Assembly (NCBI GenBank): GCA_031274565.1
Contig: JAISPY010000009.1
Location: 1 to 11,058, forward strand
DNA: 11,058 nt
From: Treponema sp.
GTDB taxonomy: Bacteria; Spirochaetota; Spirochaetia; Treponematales; Breznakiellaceae
Direction of reading: 5' to 3'
Shown here: piece by piece, positions 4,944 through 11,058 of the stretch
How the letters are laid out: the number at the start of each line of letters is the position of its first letter
Numbering within the stretch: the stretch's first letter is position 1
Notes under the pieces: model-generated
Told to the model about the DNA's origin: nothing
The model's input: the letters and a program-made list of their open reading frames with translations, nothing else
The model's database searches: none
Translations under genes and position numbers: made by a program

Positions 4944-6809
4944 TTATCTTGAAGCGTCTAGGGCAGTAAGGTGCGATGCGCTCCGGTCCAGGTACAGATG
5001 GGATAGGTAATCATGCTCATCTATCAGCAGCGCTCGGGAGAAATACTGCTTCGCCGTTTCCCATTCCTCCATAGCGTAGAGCTTAAGCCCCTTGTTGTAC
5101 TGATCCAGGAGTTCCCGGTTAAGCAGCAGGGACTGGGGTATATCCTCGGCATGGGGCTCATCCGTGTATGCGGCATAGACCCCGTACAGGTCCACAAACG
5201 TATCTTTACCTTTCACCTGCACCCGGTCAATCTTCCGAAAGATACTCTGTCCCTTGCTTGCTTCGTACATCGTTTCCGATACGATAATCGGATGCCGGTA
5301 CTCTTTGGTAACCCCTTCCAGCCGAGAGGCCAGGTTTACCGTATCCCCAATGACCGTATAGTCCTGTTTATTCTGGAAACCGATATTCCCGACCACACAT
5401 TCCCCGTAGTTGATGCCGATCCCGACGGCAAAACCGCTTTCTGGGAGCCGGATATGCGAAGTATCCACCTGGGACAAGGCCCGCATCATGTTGATGGCCG
5501 CACGGATGGCGCAGCCAGGCGCGTCAGACAGGGTCCGGGGCGCACCGAAGAGGGCCATGATTGCGTCGCCCATGAACTTGTCGATGTTCCCCCCTTCGGC
5601 GATGATCTTATTGCCCATGAGGGCAAAATACGCGTTCAGAAAGGTAACAATATCCTGGGCATTGCTGTGCTCAGAGATCTTGGTAAAATTCCGTATATCC
5701 GAAAAGAGCACCACCACGTTACGGGTTTCACTTTGACTTGCCGATGCGGAGGATGCTGTATCAATGATCTCATCCATCACATCAATCGGTACATACCGGG
5801 CAAAGGCGGCCCGGGTCTTGGCCTGTAATTCCGCGAGGCGCTTGAGGGAAAGGGCATTGGCAATAATCGGAGCCGCGGCGGCAAAAAAAACGCTCAAGTG
5901 CTCCCCAATGACCGGGGAGAAATAATCTTTAATCGAATTGGCCATATTAACCGTAGCAAAGGGTTCGCCCCCGGTGGTGAGAGGAAGGGACAGGTAGGAC
6001 TCAAGCCGTTTCTCCCGGTCTCCCGCAGGATAAAAATCCGTGGTATGCCGGGAGATCGCCTTGAAATCCGGGAAGAGGGCGTTAAAATCCGCGCGGGTAA
6101 TCGCAGTAAAGTCCTCGGCAATCTCAGCGGTGTACCCTCCGGTATTGCAGGTATAGCTGAGGAGGGTATTATGGGCGCTCTTGAGCATGATGGAGGATAT
6201 CCCCGCCTCGCAGATATAGGCTAAGAGTTCAAACACCCCCTTGAGGATGTCCTCCAGGGATTCAAGCTTACTCGAGAGTTCCGCCAGCCTCCCGATGATG
6301 GTCATTTGAAAGAGCTTCGTATCCAACAGGTTATTAACCAATTCGATGAGGGCATCGTCGTTGATCCGTTTACCTTCTTTTTCAATGGCCCCAAAATCAA
6401 TGTCCTGAAATTCCCTGAGCAGCGCCGCGACCCGATCTTTAAGTTCTCCAAAATTGTCCGGCGACTTCTCAAGGTAGCAATCAGCGCCGGCTTGTCCTCC
6501 CCAGAAGCGGTCCCGGGTTTCACTCAAGGAGGTAAACATGATGATAGGAATCGCTTTGGTATACCTGCGGGATTTCAAGAGCCGGGTGGCTTGATAGCCC
6601 TTAAAAAGGGGCATCTCCACATCGGTAATGATAAGATGGGGGAGGAATTGATACACCCGTTTGATCCCCTCAAAGCCGTTCACCGCCCGGCTGATGCAGT
6701 ACCCAGCTTCTTGCAGGGTTTCCGAGAGGATATCCGCGAATATATCGGAATCTTCAAAAAGGAGGATCCGTTTGGGTTCCCCGGTTTCTGGATGCAGGGC
6801 CTCAGCCAT
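4944..6809 (-). CDS. Response regulator with GAF-like and class III adenylate cyclase domains
   Basis: Probable output protein of the adjacent CheA. Residues 13-132 form a REC domain with acidic pair E19/D20, phospho-acceptor D63 (ITDVEMP), T93 and K115. Residues of about 175-325 look like a GAF-type sensor module. Residues 365-545 form a class III cyclase: metal-binding D371 (FSDIRNF) and D415 (FMGDAIMALFG), substrate-selecting K411 and T485 (DYTVIGDTVN), transition-state N492 and R496. The Lys/Thr pair points to ATP as substrate and cAMP as product (class IIIb). A single TPR-like helix pair follows at 565-612. All catalytic residues are present. The start ATG at 6809 overlaps the CheA stop by 8 bases and has GGAG six bases upstream. 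It ends the signalling operon. Soluble and cytoplasmic, with no membrane segment. Control of cyclase activity by REC phosphorylation is inferred from domain order and neighbours. Confidence 0.92.
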   Translation of the reverse strand: MAEALHPETGEPKRILLFEDSDIFADILSETLQEAGYCISRAVNGFEGIKRVYQFLPHLIITDVEMPLFKGYQATRLLKSRRYTKAIPIIMFTSLSETRDRFWGGQAGADCYLEKSPDNFGELKDRVAALLREFQDIDFGAIEKEGKRINDDALIELVNNLLDTKLFQMTIIGRLAELSSKLESLEDILKGVFELLAYICEAGISSIMLKSAHNTLLSYTCNTGGYTAEIAEDFTAITRADFNALFPDFKAISRHTTDFYPAGDREKRLESYLSLPLTTGGEPFATVNMANSIKDYFSPVIGEHLSVFFAAAAPIIANALSLKRLAELQAKTRAAFARYVPIDVMDEIIDTASSASASQSETRNVVVLFSDIRNFTKISEHSNAQDIVTFLNAYFALMGNKIIAEGGNIDKFMGDAIMALFGAPRTLSDAPGCAIRAAINMMRALSQVDTSHIRLPESGFAVGIGINYGECVVGNIGFQNKQDYTVIGDTVNLASRLEGVTKEYRHPIIVSETMYEASKGQSIFRKIDRVQVKGKDTFVDLYGVYAAYTDEPHAEDIPQSLLLNRELLDQYNKGLKLYAMEEWETAKQYFSRALLIDEHDYLSHLYLDRSASHLTALDASR

Positions 6810-9342
6810 GGGCTTCTCCGATAAGATCCCGCACGGCGGTGATCAGATTAAGGTTATTGAAGGAATTTTTAATGATATACCGGTTTGCCCCGAGCAGGGC
6901 CGCCTGTTTCTGATCTTCCTCGCTGGATTTGGAGGAAATGACGATGATCGGAATCCCCGTGAGGTCACTGTTCTTCCGTATGTTTTCCGTGAGCATAAAC
7001 CCGTCCATCTGGGGCATATTGAGATCCGTACAGATAAGATCATAGCGGTTGGTTTTCGCGGCCATAAGCGCCTCAGAACCATCGGCCGCAGTATCGACCT
7101 TATACCCCTCGGCCTGGAGAATGTCCTGTTCAATCTCCCGGGTGTGCAGGGAATCGTCCACGACGAGTATCGCTTTCCGGGTCTGTTCGTTCTCCTGGTG
7201 CCGCTTCTTGAGATCAAACGAGGATAGCCGCTTTGCCATGGTAATGAGACTGGGTACATGGAGGGCTGGCACCATCTCGTAATCCTCACTGAGCACTACT
7301 CCGGAAAAAATACGCATCCCTTCCATAAATGAAGGCATGGATTTGAGAATGACCGAACGCATGTTACTGATGCTGTCAATGGCCAGGGCAATGCTTTCAT
7401 CGTAGGCCTTGATGATGACCACGAAGAGGCTTTCCTGTTCCTGCCGCTGTTCCTGTGCGTCAATATGGAGGATCTGGTTAAGATAGTAGAGTTTGATGAT
7501 ATGGCCGTTGAATTTGATCCCCGGATGATCCACCACTGTGATGAGGGACGTTTTGTTCACCAAGAGCACCGTATCCACAAAGTTGGCGGGAATGATGAAC
7601 TTCATCTCCCCGCAGCTAATGGGGAAACCGATGAGAGACGCAATCGAGAGCGGAACGAGAATGGTAAAACAGGTCCCCTTCCCCGGAGTGCTCTCCACCA
7701 GGATGCTGCCCTTCATGCGCTCCACACTGCTCCGTACCACATCCATACCCACTCCCCGGCCCGATACGGCGCTCACCGTGGAGGCGGTGGAAAACCCGTT
7801 CTGAAAGATATAGTTCGTCAGCTCTTCCCGGCTCAACTGGGCCGCAGTTTCTTTGGATACCAGTTCCTGTTGCATGATCTTGGCTCTGATAGCTTCCGTA
7901 TCAATGCCCTGTCCATCATCGGAAATGCGGATCTTCATGGTTCCGCTCTCCCGGGTGCAGCGGATGCTCAGGATGCCGGTCTCGTCTTTTCCCCGTTCTC
8001 GGCGTTTTTCCGGCGTTTCAATGCCGTGATCAATGGCGTTGCGTACCGTATGAATGAAAACATCCGACAGGGTTTCAATGATGTTCTTATCGATCTCGTG
8101 ATCCGCTCCTTCGATACGGAGCCGTACCTGCTTACCCAGCTCTGCGGCAATCTCAAACACATACCGGTGATAGGCATCCAGCACCGTGGAGAGGGGCAGC
8201 ATGCGGAGGGATATGACGCTGTCATAGGCGCTTTTCGTATGATTCCCCACATCGATGGCGTAGTTCTTCATTTTAGAGGCGGTGTTTCGGATGACCTGCT
8301 CCAGTTTCCGGCCTTCTCGTACCAGAGGCGAGTTCACCTGCTGTTCCGTGATGAACTGTCTCAGGAATTGGGTGCATACTTCATGGACCGCTTCGGTTTC
8401 CCGGGCAATATTCTTAGCCATGATCTCCAGGGATTGCAGGGACGCCATGTTCTTGATGATATCGTTGATCTTTTTAAGGGGTATGCGGATACTTTCGGAT
8501 TTCACCAGTTGCGTTTGAGGCACAACCTGCGCAAACTGCGTTTGAAGCGCTTTGGGCGGAGACTGCTCTGCCCGTTGCGCAAACTGCGTTTGAAGCGTTT
8601 TGGGCGGAGACTGCTCTGCCGGTTGCGCAAACTGCGTTTGAAGCGTTTTGGGCGGGGACTGCTCTACCAGTTGCACAAACTGCGTTTGAAGCATTGTGGG
8701 CGGAGACTGCTCTGCCGGTTGCGCAAACTGCGTTTGAAGCGCTTGGGGCGGAGACTGCTCTACCAGTTGCGCAAACTGCGTTTGAAGCATTGTGGACGGG
8801 GGCTGCTCTGCCGGTTGCGCAAACTGTGTTTGAAGCGATTTAGGCGGGGGCTGCTCTGCCGGTTGCACTGGCACTTCAAACGGTGTTTGGGGTAGTGGCG
8901 GCGCTTCCGGCGCTGCTTGCAGCTTGGGGCTTTTGCTGGCAGGGATGGTAAAGTCTTCATTGGCGGCCAAGGCGGAGAGTTCCTGTTCAAAAGCCGAGGT
9001 TTCAATGGCATCGGTTTTGGTTTTTTGGATGGAAGCGAAGGCTGTTTTAAGCAGGTCCAGGGAGGCTAGGCTCAGCCGTATGGCCTTGTCTGAGAAGGGA
9101 ACCCGCTGTTCTTTCACCCCGATGAAGACGCTTTCCAGGGCATGGGTAAGCGCTTCGATACGGCTAAACTCCAGCATCCGCGCGGAGCCTTTGAGGGTAT
9201 GCAAGGCCCGCAGGAGACATGCGAAGTCATCTTCCAGGGATCCCCCGTCTTTTACATCAAATAACAGGGTTTCGATGGTAGCGATATGCTCCAAGCCCTC
9301 ATCAATGAATTTACCGGTGTATTTTTCTTTATTTATCCCCAT
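6802..9342 (-). CDS. cheA: Hybrid CheA-type histidine kinase with C-terminal receiver domain
   Basis: Central kinase of a chemosensory array. Hpt domain (1-110) with phospho-accepting H48 in LRALHTLKGSARMLEF; a Pro/Gln-rich linker (144-281) instead of a recognisable P2 domain; dimerisation/P3-like helices (about 285-385) ending in LRMLPLSTVLDAYHRYV; HATPase with N-box N435 and H439 (HTVRNAIDHGIE), G1 DDGQG (475-479), G2 GRGVGMD (528-534) and GKGT (554-557); CheW-like domain (about 563-705); REC domain (724-842) with D729/D730, phospho-acceptor D773, S803/S804 and K825. The order Hpt-HATPase-CheW-REC is that of WspE/FrzE/PilL-type hybrid kinases rather than E. coli CheA. The ATG at 9342 overlaps the MCP stop by 14 bases and lacks a clear Shine-Dalgarno, suggesting translational coupling. 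It overlaps the cyclase gene by 8 bases. The C-terminal REC may act as phosphate sink or intermediate. The symbol is generic. Confidence 0.93.
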   Translation of the reverse strand: MGINKEKYTGKFIDEGLEHIATIETLLFDVKDGGSLEDDFACLLRALHTLKGSARMLEFSRIEALTHALESVFIGVKEQRVPFSDKAIRLSLASLDLLKTAFASIQKTKTDAIETSAFEQELSALAANEDFTIPASKSPKLQAAPEAPPLPQTPFEVPVQPAEQPPPKSLQTQFAQPAEQPPSTMLQTQFAQLVEQSPPQALQTQFAQPAEQSPPTMLQTQFVQLVEQSPPKTLQTQFAQPAEQSPPKTLQTQFAQRAEQSPPKALQTQFAQVVPQTQLVKSESIRIPLKKINDIIKNMASLQSLEIMAKNIARETEAVHEVCTQFLRQFITEQQVNSPLVREGRKLEQVIRNTASKMKNYAIDVGNHTKSAYDSVISLRMLPLSTVLDAYHRYVFEIAAELGKQVRLRIEGADHEIDKNIIETLSDVFIHTVRNAIDHGIETPEKRRERGKDETGILSIRCTRESGTMKIRISDDGQGIDTEAIRAKIMQQELVSKETAAQLSREELTNYIFQNGFSTASTVSAVSGRGVGMDVVRSSVERMKGSILVESTPGKGTCFTILVPLSIASLIGFPISCGEMKFIIPANFVDTVLLVNKTSLITVVDHPGIKFNGHIIKLYYLNQILHIDAQEQRQEQESLFVVIIKAYDESIALAIDSISNMRSVILKSMPSFMEGMRIFSGVVLSEDYEMVPALHVPSLITMAKRLSSFDLKKRHQENEQTRKAILVVDDSLHTREIEQDILQAEGYKVDTAADGSEALMAAKTNRYDLICTDLNMPQMDGFMLTENIRKNSDLTGIPIIVISSKSSEEDQKQAALLGANRYIIKNSFNNLNLITAVRDLIGEAHG
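8527..8862 (-). repeat. Seven in-frame 48-bp tandem repeats in the CheA linker
   Basis: Seven contiguous 48-bp units encode residues 161-272 of the kinase, each a variant of PAEQSPPKTLQTQFAQ (16 residues). A partial eighth unit follows (VVPQTQLV). The core LQTQF is invariant at protein level, and most bases are identical between units. Units 2-3 and 4-5 share the alternating PAEQ/LVEQ starts and TML codons, suggesting a 96-bp duplication on top of the 48-bp one. Copy-number changes would keep the reading frame. Confidence 0.95.
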
Positions 9343-10822
9343 GGTGGTCCGACTTTTGTTTGCTGTTTAAGACGCCTTCCAACGTAGAGGCCAGTTCCGT
9401 GAGCCGTTCCGCAGAGGAGGTGGCAACTTCGGTGGAATGGAGGAAGTTGTTAAGCCCTCGGGATATATCGCTTATGGCGATGGTGATCTGCTCACTGGAC
9501 TTGCGCTGTTTTTGGGTTGACACGGTAATGGTCTGGGCCTGATTGGAGGTGATTTCCGCTCCTGAACGGATCTCGTTGAAGATATCTTCCAGGTCTTTGA
9601 TAAGTTTGTACCCTTCGGCGATCTTATCCGCCCCTTCTTCGCTGGAAATGATCAGGGAGGAGGAGGAATTCTGGATCTCTTCCACCTGTTCTTTGATCTG
9701 CTTGGTGAGGTTCGCGATGTCGTCCGCAAGCCGGTTCACCTCTCCTGCCACCACCGCGAAGCGTTTCCCGGTTTCCCCGGCGCTTGCCGCTTCCAGGGCC
9801 GCATTAAAGGCGATGACCTTGGTTTGGTCGGTGATGGTGTTGATGATCCGGACTATATCACGGATCTTGGTGATCTTATTCCCCAGCAGTACAATGCCGG
9901 TGATCACCCCGTCGTTTTTCTCTTTAATATCCCCCATCTTTTTGACGTTGTTCTTCAGCACTGAAAATCCGGTGAGCACGTCATTTTCCATCTTTGCCGC
10001 GATCGTGGCCACGCTGCCGGTCTTATCCGCAATATCCGTGGCGATCTTGGCGCTCTCGTCAATGGTACTGGCGATCTCTTCTACGCTGGCGGCCTGGCTG
10101 TTGGCAGTGGTCCATATATCCTTGGAGGAAACGGAAATCTCATGAATTGAATCCCGAATCGTTTTCGCGATTTCCCGGGTCTGGGTAATCGTTTGCAGGG
10201 CTGCTTCGGCGAATGCGGTCTTGGTTTCCGCCTCGCTTACCCGTTTCAAGATACGCTGATACTGTTTTGAGCTAAGGGCGGTGATGCACCCTGAGAGGAG
10301 GAGCAACAGGGCCAGGAGTCCCTCCCCGGGTATGGTGAGGCCTTGAGTAGGGAAGTGCCTTCTGAAAACCCCTACCGTGGCAACATACCAGAGCATGGCC
10401 ATAATGCCCGAAAATACCCCGCAGGCGCTGTGGTGACGCAAGGCGCCAAGCATAACCACGAGAAAGTAACAAGCGAGCTGTACGGTCAAGAGGGTCAACG
10501 GATCTAAGACCTGCTGGGGTAATCCGCTCATAATCATGAACGATATAAGCCCTAAATCCAGGAACGTACTGGCATATTTAATAGCGGGCCGCAGCAGGGG
10601 GTGTTTATGGATATAAAAAAAGAGGGCAAGGCTGTAGAGGAGAAAAGCCGCGGACCCGATATATGCGGTGCTGCTCAAAGAGCCGGATCCGCTGCGATAC
10701 CGCCCCCAGGAAAGGATCCCCAGGCTGATGCCGTATATAAGCCCGAGGGATATACGAAAACCGGTGATTATCCATTCACTTTTTTGTTCCTCATGCCGGA
10801 CGCAGTCCGCTGCTCGTATCAT
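9329..10822 (-). CDS. Methyl-accepting chemotaxis protein with six-helix membrane domain, no HAMP
   Basis: Membrane chemoreceptor, probably the direct input to the neighbouring CheA. Six predicted membrane segments lie at about 18-38, 53-71, 83-100, 106-127, 132-152 and 166-184, with only short loops, so there is no periplasmic ligand domain of note. A coiled-coil signalling domain follows directly (about 190-490) without a recognisable HAMP. The hairpin tip is ITDQTKVIAFNAALEAASAG, then FAVVAGEVNRLAD (about 330-367), matching the MCP consensus QTNLLALNAAIEAARAGE with several substitutions. Glu-rich helices around SQAASVEEIASTIDE could hold methylation sites. No CheR-tethering pentapeptide is present at the C-terminus. 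The start ATG at 10822 has AAGGA 8 bases upstream, overlapping the stop codon of the previous receptor gene 11 bases away. The stop overlaps the CheA start by 14 bases. The stimulus is unknown; a membrane-embedded or membrane-state signal is one possibility. Confidence 0.9.
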   Translation of the reverse strand: MIRAADCVRHEEQKSEWIITGFRISLGLIYGISLGILSWGRYRSGSGSLSSTAYIGSAAFLLYSLALFFYIHKHPLLRPAIKYASTFLDLGLISFMIMSGLPQQVLDPLTLLTVQLACYFLVVMLGALRHHSACGVFSGIMAMLWYVATVGVFRRHFPTQGLTIPGEGLLALLLLLSGCITALSSKQYQRILKRVSEAETKTAFAEAALQTITQTREIAKTIRDSIHEISVSSKDIWTTANSQAASVEEIASTIDESAKIATDIADKTGSVATIAAKMENDVLTGFSVLKNNVKKMGDIKEKNDGVITGIVLLGNKITKIRDIVRIINTITDQTKVIAFNAALEAASAGETGKRFAVVAGEVNRLADDIANLTKQIKEQVEEIQNSSSSLIISSEEGADKIAEGYKLIKDLEDIFNEIRSGAEITSNQAQTITVSTQKQRKSSEQITIAISDISRGLNNFLHSTEVATSSAERLTELASTLEGVLNSKQKSDHHGDK

Positions 10823-10833
10823 GATCCTTATCC

Positions 10834-11058
10834 TTATTCCGTACGGTATTGCTCAATGGCCTTTTGTAATCCCGTGGACATATCGTTTAAACTGTCCGCT
10901 ATCTTCGACGTGGACGAAGTCGCCGCTACAAATTGCCGAACCCCCGCGGATATTTCCTTCAGCGCCTCAAATATCTGCGAAGATGCGTATTCCTGTTGTT
11001 TACTCAAATTGGAAATTTGTTGGGACCGGGTCGCTACATTCTGCGCCGTTTCAACTAT
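10834..11058 (-). CDS. Methyl-accepting chemotaxis protein, C-terminal end (start outside window)
   Basis: The minus-strand frame is open from the right edge to a TAA at 10836-10834, giving the last 74 residues of a protein that begins beyond the window. The heptad-like helix (NLSKQQEYASSQIFEALKEI, then SAGVRQFVAA) is the descending C-terminal arm of an MCP signalling domain. It aligns without gaps to the end of the next receptor (QKQRKSSEQITIAISDISRG), which makes the two genes probable paralogues. It ends in EQYRTE without a CheR-binding pentapeptide. The stop is 11 bases before the next start, so it is the upstream member of the same operon. Its sensor domain cannot be seen. Confidence 0.8.
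   Translation of the reverse strand: MVETAQNVATRSQQISNLSKQQEYASSQIFEALKEISAGVRQFVAATSSTSKIADSLNDMSTGLQKAIEQYRTE

Noticed and set aside
5013..5828. Plus-strand open frame of 271 codons opposite the cyclase
   Set aside because: It is a shadow of a well-supported cyclase gene with conserved catalytic motifs. Composition is unnatural and no family is recognisable.
4944..6809. Guanylate cyclase or diguanylate cyclase call
   Set aside because: The Lys/Thr pair (not Glu/Cys or Ser) favours ATP, and there is no GGDEF motif.
8527..8862. CRISPR array, suggested by regular 48-bp periodicity
   Set aside because: The units are contiguous with no unique spacers, and the array is fully in frame within a coding region.
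7465..8895. Long plus-strand open frame (476 codons) with Arg/Leu-rich repeats
   Set aside because: It is exactly antisense to the CheA gene, and its repeats are just the reverse complement of the 48-bp linker repeats. There is no protein-like composition or supported start.

Overview
The window looks like a piece of a host-associated, probably spirochaete, genome. A termite-gut Treponema such as T. primitia or T. azotonutricia would fit: the core has moderate GC, a ChvE/Mms sugar transporter, and a multi-receptor chemosensory operon ending in a cyclase. This assignment is inference from gene content and style, and no marker gene confirms it. Apart from the first 472 bases, every gene lies on the minus strand, so the biology reads from right to left.

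Right side (about 11058 down to 4944): a tightly packed signalling operon. It holds the C-terminal end of one methyl-accepting chemotaxis protein (MCP), then a complete MCP with six predicted membrane segments and no periplasmic or HAMP domain. Next comes a hybrid CheA kinase (Hpt, long repeat linker, HATPase, CheW, REC), and finally a REC-GAF-class III cyclase. Spacings are +11, -14 and -8 nt, so the genes are probably translationally coupled. The expected flow is receptor to CheA to REC-cyclase, giving a chemosensory array whose output is probably cAMP rather than a flagellar switch signal. The CheA linker carries seven in-frame 48-bp tandem repeats where a P2 domain would normally sit.

Middle (4700-4943): an intergenic stretch with a candidate terminator, a 9-1-9 palindrome, a larger nested inverted repeat and a good sigma70-type promoter for the next operon.

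Left-centre (4699 down to 701): a CUT2-type monosaccharide ABC importer in the order chvE (binding protein), mmsA (double ATPase), mmsB (permease). There is an 11-bp hairpin after chvE, a 7-bp hairpin between mmsA and mmsB, and a strong rho-independent terminator after mmsB.

Left edge (1-700): the AT-rich C-terminal part of a D12-class adenine DNA methyltransferase on the plus strand, converging on the sugar operon. A 228-base gap rich in inverted repeats separates them. The composition jump suggests that the methyltransferase belongs to an acquired restriction-modification or defence region.

The most interesting item is the MCP / hybrid CheA / REC-GAF-adenylate cyclase operon.
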